Below, piece after piece: positions 8,454 through 15,163 of a DNA stretch of 64,000 bases. Positions within the stretch are counted from its first letter, which is position 1; the number at the start of each line of letters is the position of its first letter. Position numbers and translations under genes: made by a program. The stretch is from Tatumella sp. JGM118 (lineage in GTDB: Bacteria; Pseudomonadota; Gammaproteobacteria; Enterobacterales; Enterobacteriaceae). The stretch covers positions 186,001 to 250,000 of the forward strand of contig NZ_JAERJR010000004.1 of assembly GCF_018257515.1 (NCBI RefSeq), in the 5' to 3' direction. The notes under the pieces were generated by a model, which saw only the letters and a list, made by a program, of their open reading frames with translations, searched no databases and was not told the DNA's origin.

Positions 8454-8749
8454 CACTCCCCCAGGCCGTTGAGATTTTTAATCTCTTCGATGCATTCATT
8501 AAACCCAACAGAAAAACCCTTATCAAAAGCTAAGGTCTTTGATTGCTTATTAAATTCAACGGCGCCAGGCAACTTAATCACCGGTACCGGCGGGGCGGTA
8601 TAAATTTCAAGTATCGAATATCCTGGATTGGGTGCTTTGGATGTAATGAATTCAGCATCCGCTCTGCATTTGTGGAACTACTGCCAAATGCCGGCGCTGG
8701 TTACAACAACAAAGAAATCAGGCTCCTGCCGTTCCTGCTCAGTCATCAT
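8453..8749 (-). pseudogene. Phage ORF interrupted by one in-frame amber codon
   Basis: From the start at 8746/8749, preceded by GGAGG, the frame is open for 98 codons except for a single TAG at 8680-8678 (codon 23, after AGIWQ). It resumes FHKCRADAEFITSKAPNPGY and ends with a TGA overlapping the next ATG. Composition on both sides is equally protein-like, so the amber looks recent. It could be a nonsense mutation, a sequencing error or a suppressible stop. The gene itself is an unrecognised small phage protein. Confidence 0.7.
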
Positions 8750-9035
8750 GGCTAATTTCCTCCAGGTAATCTCTGACGCATACATGCCTGTGACCTCTCA
8801 TGTCATCGTCAGATTTATAGAGCCTGCCACAATTAAGCCCTCGGGAATGTCCATCGTCATAACCTGCCAAGAACGACCGCAATATCCAATCCCGGCGCCC
8901 GTCTTTAATCAGTGGCAAAATCCTGTCCGTTAACTGACGCTGAATCTCTTCAGGCGTTTCCGGGCGCCCTGGCGATTCCAGCCCGGCGCAGAAATCGCTT
9001 ATTTCAGATTTCACCAGTTCTGAGATATCAGTCAT
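8739..9035 (-). CDS. Phage protein, unknown (98 aa)
   Basis: Acidic, mainly helical protein, MTDISELVKSEISDF onward; its central part (PETPEEIQRQLTDRILPLIK) is typical of left-operon proteins in lambdoid prophages. Overlaps both neighbours by a few bases in a coupled array. No function known. Confidence 0.65.
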   Translation of the reverse strand: MTDISELVKSEISDFCAGLESPGRPETPEEIQRQLTDRILPLIKDGRRDWILRSFLAGYDDGHSRGLNCGRLYKSDDDMRGHRHVCVRDYLEEISHDD

Positions 9036-9252
9036 TTATCACCTCTTCAAACAGCACTTCGCCTTCAATGCCACCAATCTGATACACGACTGAATCGTCT
9101 TCCCGATATTCTATCGGTTGAGCGCTCCAATTTTCCCCATCCAAATCTTCATCATCGCCAACCTGAACATAGCCACCGGTCACAATACGAGCCTGGTACA
9201 TTTCGCCCTCAGTCCAATACCCTTCGGTATCTTTGATGCATTTCACTTTCAT
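9028..9252 (-). CDS. Phage protein, unknown (74 aa)
   Basis: Starts MKVKCIKDTEGYWTEGEMY. The pattern of a short beta barrel with an acidic middle resembles small DUF-type phage proteins that follow this motif, but I cannot name the family. It overlaps both neighbours and has an acceptable ribosome site. Confidence 0.65.
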   Translation of the reverse strand: MKVKCIKDTEGYWTEGEMYQARIVTGGYVQVGDDEDLDGENWSAQPIEYREDDSVVYQIGGIEGEVLFEEVIND

Positions 9253-9806
9253 GCAGCACGCTCCATTTCAGATAGACCAACACGGACAGCATTCACGATG
9301 CGGTTAAGGTACTGATATTTATGATTCGGTACAGAGGGCCACTTTGCGTACCACGGCTCGTCACCCAGCAGGCCGGGGAGTTTGTCTCCTATCCTGCAAT
9401 CGCAACAGCTAACCTTAACGTCCTCAGCATCTTCAGCCTCTACCCACATTTCCCGGGCTTCATCGGACGTTATTTCCCTGCCAAGCCGCAATTTAATAAT
9501 TTCAGTCTTCACGAAAGCAAGATTGGCGTCATTGTCATCATTGACCGTGCTTTCAATGTCGGGGGCAAAATATCCGATCAGGTATTCGTTGCTTACCCGC
9601 TTAATGAACTCCTGTACTGAGTCCTCGCCCATTGCGAACCATGCGCCGGTCCACGCCTTCCCATAGCATGTGATTGTGATACGACCTCGCCCTGGCCCAT
9701 AGTTTTCAATCATCACCCGGACAGGATCTAATCGCTCCACGCCGGAAATGATGAATGAGAGCACATCTGTTTTTTCGACTGTGACGCCTGTTGCTAATGT
9801 TTCCAC
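9249..9806 (-). CDS. Phage protein, unknown (185 aa)
   Basis: An N-terminal beta-rich domain contains GRGRITITCYGKAWTGAWFA and is followed by a helical domain with a cysteine motif VSCCDC near residue 135 and PWYAKWPSVPNHKYQYLNRI at the end. This combination recurs in enterobacterial lambdoid prophages. No catalytic signature seen. First of a run of overlapping genes, separated by 60 bp from the gene upstream. Confidence 0.7.
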   Translation of the reverse strand: METLATGVTVEKTDVLSFIISGVERLDPVRVMIENYGPGRGRITITCYGKAWTGAWFAMGEDSVQEFIKRVSNEYLIGYFAPDIESTVNDDNDANLAFVKTEIIKLRLGREITSDEAREMWVEAEDAEDVKVSCCDCRIGDKLPGLLGDEPWYAKWPSVPNHKYQYLNRIVNAVRVGLSEMERAA

Positions 9807-9866
9807 TTTTCCTCTCCAACAGATAACCCTCCCGGTGCCGTATGGCAGAGGATAGGGTGGGGTGAG

Positions 9867-10253
9867 TTAGTCACCGAAGCCACCGCGCCCCGGGGTGTTG
9901 GCTGTCGGTATTTTAATTTCAGGTGCGCCGCGTTCTTCGTGGTACCGTCTCCAGTCCTCGGCGCGTTTTCTTCGGCGTTCCTCTGCCAGCCATCCCGGCA
10001 GCGGAGGGTTAACGGATGTCGCCTGACATACCAGCCGCTGCACAGTGCGCTCCATGCGCTGATTCAGCCGCGGGTGATAGCTTCCCTGCTCAGACGCCTT
10101 AATCGCTTCCTCGCACCCCATGACAATCCGTTGCCTGACCAGCCATTCCTTGCGCTCACGGACTGTCATCCGGATGATGTTTTCGCGGGTAATACTCCGA
10201 TACTTTTCGGGCAGGCGTGACAATACCGCCGATTCTTCCGGTGACAGTTCCAT
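9867..10253 (-). CDS. Phage protein, unknown (128 aa)
   Basis: Highly charged, arginine-rich helical protein starting MELSPEESAVLSRLPEKYRS, with a glycine-rich tail. Good GGAA ribosome site. Position downstream of ssb and erf suggests a nucleic-acid-related accessory, but no motif proves it. Confidence 0.65.
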   Translation of the reverse strand: MELSPEESAVLSRLPEKYRSITRENIIRMTVRERKEWLVRQRIVMGCEEAIKASEQGSYHPRLNQRMERTVQRLVCQATSVNPPLPGWLAEERRRKRAEDWRRYHEERGAPEIKIPTANTPGRGGFGD

Positions 10254-10262
10254 GATGTGGCC

Positions 10263-10709
10263 TTATTTGGTTAGGGTGGGGAGGGGGATTATTGGCTTAT
10301 GATATTTGTGCCATTTAACGTGACAGGCCTTGCATAACCACTGGACCTCCAATGGCTTGCCGTAATCGCAATGATGCGCTTCGGGCCTGCATTGTTGTTT
10401 ACAGCTTTCACAGTAATCAGGCCTGGATAGTCTACCGGACCTCAGGGCATTTCCGACTTTGATATGCGCCGTCCTCTTATGAGGATTTCTAAGGGCAAAA
10501 TCCCTTTTAGCCTTACTTGACGCTTTCATGCCTGAGGTAGTCTTCTGGTAATCCATTCTGGCCTTAACCCTGTGTGGTAAGTTGGCCCGCATCCGATCGT
10601 ATGTTTTTAAGCATTCTTTGCATGAAGCTGTCAGTCCGTCCTTGGAAGCGTTTCTAATCTGAAAGCTCTCAGGAGGCTTATGCTCGCCGCATCGCGTACA
10701 GGTTTTCAT
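10263..10709 (-). CDS. HNH-like zinc-finger phage protein
   Basis: 148 residues with an N-terminal zinc knuckle (CTRCGEHKPPESF then CKEC) and a C-terminal module CESCKQQC, EAHHCDYGKP, LCKACHVKWHK. The paired CxxC and HH residues resemble a degenerate HNH nuclease fold. Phages often place such genes near recombination functions, and here it follows ssb and erf. Nuclease activity is inferred, not shown. Confidence 0.6.
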   Translation of the reverse strand: MKTCTRCGEHKPPESFQIRNASKDGLTASCKECLKTYDRMRANLPHRVKARMDYQKTTSGMKASSKAKRDFALRNPHKRTAHIKVGNALRSGRLSRPDYCESCKQQCRPEAHHCDYGKPLEVQWLCKACHVKWHKYHKPIIPLPTLTK

Positions 10710-10723
10710 GCCTGCCTCCTTGC

Positions 10724-11230
10724 TTAAAATGGAATATCGGAATCGTCGTCGAAATCCATCGGAGGGTCGCTTGCCGCAGGTGCTGAGTTGGCCGGAGGGT
10801 TTCCGCTCCCGCTGTATTGCTGGCCTGTCGATTGCCGGGCCCGGCCGCCTTGACCTGCTGACGGTGCGGCGCTTCCATCCTGCTTCCCGCCCAGCATCTG
10901 CATAGTTCCGTTTATGCCGACCCGAATTTCAGTGGTGTAGCGGTCATTCCCTGACTGGTCCTGCCATTTGCGGGTTTGAAGTTTACCTTCCAGGTAGACT
11001 TCCGATCCCTTCCGGAGATACTCGCCAGCTATTTCTGCCAGCTTTCCGCTGATAACTACCCGGTGCCACTCCGTCAGTTCTTTCTGCTCACCGGTATGCT
11101 TATCACGCCATTGCTCTGATGTAGCCACCGACAGGTTAGCGAAGCAGGCTCCGGACGGAGCATAACGCACCTCCGGATCTTGCCCCAGCCGACCAACGAT
11201 GATGACCTTATTTACGCCTCTGCTTGCCAT
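10724..11230 (-). CDS. ssb: Single-stranded DNA-binding protein
   Basis: 168 residues. The OB fold shows the usual SSB sequence [39 protein letters not shown] and [17 protein letters not shown] glycine/glutamine/serine linker leads to the acidic tip [10 protein letters not shown] that binds partner proteins. It directly follows erf, so the two probably act together in strand annealing during phage recombination. Confidence 0.95.
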   Translation of the reverse strand: MASRGVNKVIIVGRLGQDPEVRYAPSGACFANLSVATSEQWRDKHTGEQKELTEWHRVVISGKLAEIAGEYLRKGSEVYLEGKLQTRKWQDQSGNDRYTTEIRVGINGTMQMLGGKQDGSAAPSAGQGGRARQSTGQQYSGSGNPPANSAPAASDPPMDFDDDSDIPF

Positions 11231-11845
11231 TTATGCTGCCGCCTTAAAGTCTGATTTTCTGTGTTTGAAGATTTCGATTACCTGTTGCTGATGTGGTTTT
11301 GATTCACCCACTGCGGCCCAGGCTGTTTTATAAAGCTCAGTCAATTGCGACTCCGTTGTTGCCTGGTTCGCTCCATTACTGAACGTTGCCACAGCTTCAT
11401 CCGGATTCATTGCTCTCGGGTGATGGACCTCACTATCGGCATCCACAGCTGTTTCCTCTGTCGGGATGCAGAACGTCTGAAATGCCGCGTATTTGTAGGC
11501 GATTGACATAGCCTTGTTCGTCGCTTTGTCACCGCTATCCATAGCTTCGCCGTAAGTGGTCACAGTGTGGGTGCTGCCGTCCTCTGCACCGACGAAATCG
11601 AACTCAGCCTTTACCACGACATAAAACAACACGCCCCCGCGCTGCGTCTGTCGTTCCGTGACAGTGCGCTCAATTATGCGAGGCAGGATAAGCAGCCCAT
11701 GACGCACCAGAGCGGGCGCTAGCGCGTTATAGACCTGGTCGATACCACGGAACATAAATCTCTGCTGTTGGTTTTCTCTGTCCTTGCTGATGCCTTTCTC
11801 CGCCATTTCCTTGGCTACGGCGCTGATAGCTTTGTACACACTCAT
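11231..11845 (-). CDS. erf: ERF-family single-strand annealing recombinase
   Basis: 204 residues, close to P22 Erf in length. The conserved core is present: RFMFRGIDQVYNALAPALVRHGL, VTTYGEAMDSGDKATNKAMS and AYKYAAFQTFCIPT. ERF proteins form rings that anneal complementary single strands and circularise or recombine the phage genome. Its start overlaps the stop of the preceding small gene (ATGA) and ssb follows at once, so the three are co-translated from the leftward pL transcript. Confidence 0.93.
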   Translation of the reverse strand: MSVYKAISAVAKEMAEKGISKDRENQQQRFMFRGIDQVYNALAPALVRHGLLILPRIIERTVTERQTQRGGVLFYVVVKAEFDFVGAEDGSTHTVTTYGEAMDSGDKATNKAMSIAYKYAAFQTFCIPTEETAVDADSEVHHPRAMNPDEAVATFSNGANQATTESQLTELYKTAWAAVGESKPHQQQVIEIFKHRKSDFKAAA

Positions 11846-11994
11846 GAATAGTCCCCCGCAAATTCCTGCCAGCTAACCACCTGATTCTGGCGCTCCGCTG
11901 CCAAGTCAATTTGCTCCTGCTGGATGGCTTCCATTTCCTCTCCGATGGCCTCCCTCATTTCCGCTATGAAGTCGGTGTCATTGCTACGCCACAT
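11842..11994 (-). CDS. Small acidic helical protein (50 aa)
   Basis: Begins MWRSNDTDFIAEMREAIGEE after a strong GGAGGTGA ribosome site; the stop overlaps the erf start. One long amphipathic helix rich in Glu and Gln. No family known. The tight coupling suggests an erf partner or modulator. Confidence 0.6.
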   Translation of the reverse strand: MWRSNDTDFIAEMREAIGEEMEAIQQEQIDLAAERQNQVVSWQEFAGDYS

Positions 11995-12184
11995 TCTTCA
12001 CCTCCGCGAACGAATTCACATACTCAACCAGGACGTCGAAATCCATCTGGCCGCACAGTTCTGTCTGTTGCTCAGTGGTCAGTCCGTCGATGGCGCAATC
12101 CTCAAGTGAAACGCTGACCTTTCCGGGCCGCATTGCCCCGCGTGCCTGCACATCTGAGCATTCGATTGTCAGGTTCAGGCTCAT
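11984..12184 (-). CDS. Small phage protein, unknown (66 aa)
   Basis: Starts MSLNLTIECSDVQARGAMRP after CAGGAGG. A beta-rich N-terminal half is followed by an acidic helix. Overlaps neighbours on both sides in the operon leading to erf. Function unknown. Confidence 0.65.
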   Translation of the reverse strand: MSLNLTIECSDVQARGAMRPGKVSVSLEDCAIDGLTTEQQTELCGQMDFDVLVEYVNSFAEVKNVA

Positions 12185-12282
12185 TTTGACCTCCTGGTAA
12201 GCTGTAACATCCGAAGCCGGTTAGCATCGTTATCCGGCAGTGAGTAGCGAATAAATCCGACGTTAAATTTCAGTCTCTTCAC
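12181..12282 (-). CDS. Micro-gene, basic peptide (33 aa)
   Basis: A GTG start overlaps the upstream TGA and its own TGA overlaps the next ATG. Peptide begins MKRLKFNVGFIRYSLPDNDA and ends RRSK. It occupies the slot between the cIII-like position and erf, where lambda and P22 encode kil-type peptides, but no sequence match to Kil is visible. Confidence 0.5.
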   Translation of the reverse strand: MKRLKFNVGFIRYSLPDNDANRLRMLQLTRRSK

Positions 12283-12401
12283 GCAAAAGCCTCCCCGCCC
12301 GGACGGGCCGCCTCATTAACAAATCGCTTGATACGGTCAAGCTGTGATTTAAACAGTGATTTAGCAGCGCCAATGACGCCGCCGATGACGTTGGTTGTCA
12401 T
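12279..12401 (-). CDS. Micro-gene, 40-aa amphipathic peptide (CIII-like position)
   Basis: Starts MTTNVIGGVIGAAKSLFKSQ and continues as one amphipathic helix, LDRIKRFVNEAARPGG. Lambda CIII is also a short peptide with one essential amphipathic helix in the same operon position, so a CIII-like role is possible. The resemblance is one of pattern, not alignment. Confidence 0.45.
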   Translation of the reverse strand: MTTNVIGGVIGAAKSLFKSQLDRIKRFVNEAARPGGEAFA

Positions 12402-12420
12402 TAGCGATACTCCGGTGTGA

Positions 12421-13400
12421 TTAGTAGTTGACGTTCAGGTGCGGTATTTCACCGTCTTTAATGGCTTTAAATGCGCGGACAGCCTGTTCACGGCTAAGGC
12501 CAACGACACTTTCCAGTGCGCCGACCGATTCAGAGCCAATGCGCTTGCGGTGGTTTTCATTTGCTGTGCGCCGGGCCAATTCATCAGCCTTGCGCTTCTC
12601 TTCGGCCAGTCGCGCTTGCTCTGCATGAGCTGCTTTACGGCGTTCAGCTTCGATGGCTCCTGCTTCTCATGCTCAGCCTTTTCACGTGCTTCCCGGGCCT
12701 GACGTTCTGCCAGTTGCTGGGCTTCGATACGCTGCTGCTTTTCCCGTTCGGCTGCGGCCTGTAACTCACGCTCACGGCGTTCAGTCTCTTCGTGGTCACG
12801 CTTGGCCTTTTCCTCGGCCTCACGTTTCACGCGTTCTTCAGCTTCCCTGGCGATACGCTGCTCATGCTCAATGCGTTGCTGCTCTGCCAGGCGGGCGGCT
12901 TCGGCACGGTCACGGTCAAACTTGTCGTTCATAAGCAGGGCGATTTCATGATCGGACTCGAAACGTTCAGCGGCTGCTTTATCGAATACCGCGTTCATTT
13001 CCAGCGCTTCGGCGTGGGCGGCGGCCAGAGCTTCTTCTGCCTTGATGCGTTCCTGCTCAGCTTCCCAGTCGGTCACCGGCTGCCGGATTTCGATAGCCAG
13101 GGCGTCGAGTGCCTCGCGGATTTTCCGGCGGCTGGCATCAACCAGGGCAGGGCGTTTCTTCATCTCAGCAACCAGCGTTTTACCGGCATCATCAATCGCC
13201 ACCTTTGAGCTGCGTACGGTGGCCGCCATGCTGATGTAGGCTTTGCGGCCTTTGGCGGTGTTGATGTCACCAACGACTGATTTCGCCTTGGCGCGGATTT
13301 CTTCAATCAGCCGGTCGGTGTAATCACCGCTGATAAACGCCGCTTCCAGTTCACCCGCCGTCTTTGGCAGGCTGTACAGCTGTAACTCTGTGCTTTCCAT
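12421..13400 (-). pseudogene. Long coiled-coil protein gene with a 1-bp frameshift
   Basis: Residues 1-115 form a helical domain; a very long coiled coil of Glu/Arg/Ala heptads follows. The start frame breaks down at EKQEPSKLNAV and runs on as low-quality sequence to 12435. Near 12655-12660 the neighbouring frame takes over with AIEAERRKAAHAEQARLAEE, continues the coiled coil and ends in a proper domain, IKDGEIPHLNVNY, with a stop at 12421. Losing one A in a GAA GCC pair explains it. Intact homologues of about 326 residues sit upstream of erf in related phages. Either a real mutation or a sequence error. Confidence 0.8.
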
Positions 13401-13465
13401 AATCCTCTCCTGAATGTGGTCATATAACCGCCCACTCAGTGAATGGACGCTGATATGACAGGCAT

Positions 13466-13491
13466 AAAAAAGGCCTCGCCGTAGCGAAGCC
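13466..13491 (-). terminator. Rho-independent terminator in the left operon
   Basis: Leftward transcript forms GGCTTCGC / GCGAGGCC with a short loop and then six T. It lies between N and the coiled-coil gene, the position of lambda tL1, so it is a likely target of N antitermination. Confidence 0.8.
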
Positions 13492-13542
13492 AGATTGAAT
13501 TAGTGCCTGTTTTTGCCGGGGCAGGCTCCCGCTTTCCCTGCT

Positions 13543-13587
13543 TTCCACAGACAAAGGAAACTGATACGTTGGTTATTCCACAGACAA
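13543..13587. repeat. 12-bp direct repeat upstream of the GhoS-like gene
   Basis: TTCCACAGACAA occurs at 13543-13554 and 13576-13587, 33 bp apart, just before the rightward GhoS-like gene. It may be a regulator site for that gene. Confidence 0.6.
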
Positions 13588-13600
13588 TTAAGGAATGATA

Positions 13601-13885
13601 ATGGCAACGTTCACCGTTAGAGTTGAGCTGCATAAAGCAAGCGCAGAAGACTACAGAAATTTACATGAAAAAATGCAGGCCCATGGTTTCAGTAAAATGA
13701 TTACCGCTTCATCTGGTACTACTTACCAATTACCCGAAGCTGAATATACTTATTCATCAATCAGTGAAGATGAGTCACAGGTAGCAAACAAAGCTCAAAG
13801 AGTCGCTAGCGATATAAAGCGCGACCCGGGGATATTAGTTACAAAATCTTCTGGGAGAGCAGTTAGAGGCCTTATAACCGTATAG
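13601..13885 (+). CDS. GhoS-family (DUF2622) small protein
   Basis: 94 residues starting MATFTVRVELHKASAEDYRN, with GFSKMI, YQLPEAEY and a small alpha/beta fold typical of the GhoS/DUF2622 family. E. coli GhoS is an endoribonuclease antitoxin that cleaves ghoT mRNA. Phage members are widespread and usually lack a neighbouring ghoT, as here. It is the only rightward gene in the left operon, so it has its own promoter. The second ATG was chosen because AAGGA is 6 nt before it. Its 3' end overlaps the convergent gene by 14 bp. Confidence 0.75.
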   Translation: MATFTVRVELHKASAEDYRNLHEKMQAHGFSKMITASSGTTYQLPEAEYTYSSISEDESQVANKAQRVASDIKRDPGILVTKSSGRAVRGLITV

Positions 13886-14030
13886 CGCTTCCATCATCAT
13901 CGATATTGTTGAAAGCCCTTTTTGCAAGCCAGATGTGCGCCTGTATCGCTGCGTTTGGCTTAATGGCGTTTAACTTTTCAGCATCTTCAATTAATAAAGC
14001 AACAATGTGCCTCAACTCTTCATTATCCAT
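13872..14030 (-). CDS. Small phage protein (52 aa)
   Basis: Begins MDNEELRHIVALLIEDAEKL after GAGGTGAAGT. A helical, acidic product, just downstream of N. Protein-like composition and a good ribosome site support it; no family recognised. Confidence 0.6.
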   Translation of the reverse strand: MDNEELRHIVALLIEDAEKLNAIKPNAAIQAHIWLAKRAFNNIDDDGSAIRL

Positions 14031-14042
14031 ACTTCACCTCAA

Positions 14043-14288
14043 TCACACTAAAGGAATAGACCGGCCTCTGACCTTCTGACGGCCGGTGCATGTTACCCGG
14101 TCACTCTTGGTGCGGTGGCCGGCTGAATAAATTGCTACGTCTGGCATGCACTCTGTAACCTGCTCAGGGCGATTACGCCAGTTCGGTGCTTTCAGTGCCC
14201 GCTCAACGCGATCAACTGGTTTAAGCTGCATTGCTTCGGCTGCCTTGCGGGCGTTGAACTCTGCCATGCGGCGTCTGTTTCTGTTCAT
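14043..14288 (-). CDS. N: Antitermination protein N
   Basis: 81 residues. The arginine-rich RNA-binding N-terminus is NRNRRRMAEFNARKAAEAM; the middle KPVDRVERALKA corresponds to KPKSRVESALNP of lambda N; the C-terminal TCTGRQKVRGRSIPLV is nearly the lambda ending TCSGRQKIKGKSIPLI. It should bind boxB RNA, recruit NusA/B/E/G and carry pL and pR transcripts past terminators. It is shorter than lambda N (107 residues) because of a gap in the middle. The internal Met is chosen for its GGAGA ribosome site. It is the second gene from pL. Confidence 0.9.
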   Translation of the reverse strand: MNRNRRRMAEFNARKAAEAMQLKPVDRVERALKAPNWRNRPEQVTECMPDVAIYSAGHRTKSDRVTCTGRQKVRGRSIPLV

Positions 14289-14343
14289 TGCTATCTCCAG
14301 TAGTCTCATTCATGCGCCCGGTGACAGACGCATGATGAATTCG

Positions 14344-14496
14344 CTAAAAGTTCCAGCAAGTTGCTTCTGCTTCCTTTGCTATCAACCTGGCAGAAGCTTT
14401 GCCGCTTACAGACTTTGAGAACCACTCGCTGCCATCTTCCAGGTAAACAACAACGAATTTCGTTTTCTTGCTTGCGTAGTAATAAGCCTTTTTCAT
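14344..14496 (-). CDS. Small basic phage protein (50 aa), first gene after pL
   Basis: Starts MKKAYYYASKKTKFVVVYLE after an AGGAAT ribosome site. A short beta-rich protein ending in a helix, with a lone cysteine (ATCWNF). It lies between nutL and N. Function unknown; similar short proteins precede N in some lambdoid phages. Confidence 0.65.
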   Translation of the reverse strand: MKKAYYYASKKTKFVVVYLEDGSEWFSKSVSGKASARLIAKEAEATCWNF

Positions 14497-14634
14497 GGGT
14501 ATTCCTCTGTAAGTTCTTTGGTGGGGGAGTAAGCGCGACATTGTGGCCCTATCTCAGATTGTGCCTACTGCCGTCCCGATACAGCGATAGACTGAGATCT
14601 ACCCCTGATTAATTTTGTGCTCGGTTACTCACCC

Positions 14635-14688
14635 CCGAAGAACTCACTTCGGCCTGTGTATTCACAGGAACCTTGTTTTTAAATAGCA
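14635..14688 (-). promoter_or_regulatory. nutL candidate: boxA and boxB-like hairpin
   Basis: About 70 nt into the pL transcript a boxA-like TGCTATTTAAAA (14688-14677) is followed by CCTGTG-AATA-CACAGG (14668-14653) and directly by a second hairpin CCGAAG-TGAGTT-CTTCGG (14652-14635). The AATA tetraloop on a 6-bp stem recurs at nutR. Confidence 0.7.
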
Positions 14689-14755
14689 GCCTGACTTCAT
14701 GTCCGGCGCGGTAGGTAGTCCGTTTACCGCATCGATGTTTCGTTTCGATGGGTTG

Positions 14756-14790
14756 ATAATATGCGTAAAGCGCAAATGCGTCAAACGCAT
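14756..14790 (-). promoter_or_regulatory. pL promoter and OL operators
   Basis: Leftward TTGACG (14784-14779), a 17-bp spacer and TATTAT (14761-14756) form a strong promoter. Two abutting 15-bp operators overlap it: ATGCG-TAAAG-CGCAA (14761-14775) and ATGCG-TCAAA-CGCAT (14776-14790). The same half-sites occur at OR. Confidence 0.85.
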
Positions 14791-15163
14791 ATTTGAGCTA
14801 GAAATAGGGATCCGAGATTAACTTTATGATTTTATAGATTATTTATTTTTCCTCAGACGAAAAATTCCCGACTTGTGAGTGGCGGGATAAGATAGGGAGA
14901 TTAGATTTGGTTATAGTTTGTTCATTTGTGGATGGGGTTCGCTTAACGACTTATCTGGCTTTTCCCTTACGACCATATTTTCAACAAAAAATGAAGGCAA
15001 GCTACCAACTGAATTGACAGGTCGCTCTGAACAATGAACGAAAATTAATATGATGTTAGAAATGGTCGCTTTAAGGGCAAATATCACCCGAACTAACAGG
15101 ATAGAACTAGTGTCAGAACGCTGTTGCCTGTAAAATTACCGCTTTCATCTTCTTCAGGATTTT
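14791..15163. other. Non-coding stretch between OL and the prenyltransferase gene
   Basis: AT-rich, with no credible frame. A rightward TTGACA lies at 15014-15019, but no well-spaced -10 box follows, so the promoter of the next gene is not clear. Confidence 0.4.

Noticed and set aside
12435-12700. Several rightward frames opposite the coiled-coil gene
   Set aside because: They mirror the repetitive heptad coding of the leftward gene and lack ribosome sites.
14635-14668. HK022-type put site (two adjacent hairpins after pL)
   Set aside because: Adjacent hairpins first suggested put RNA, but an N gene and boxA motifs are present and the nutR side has only one hairpin, so a nut site is the better reading.
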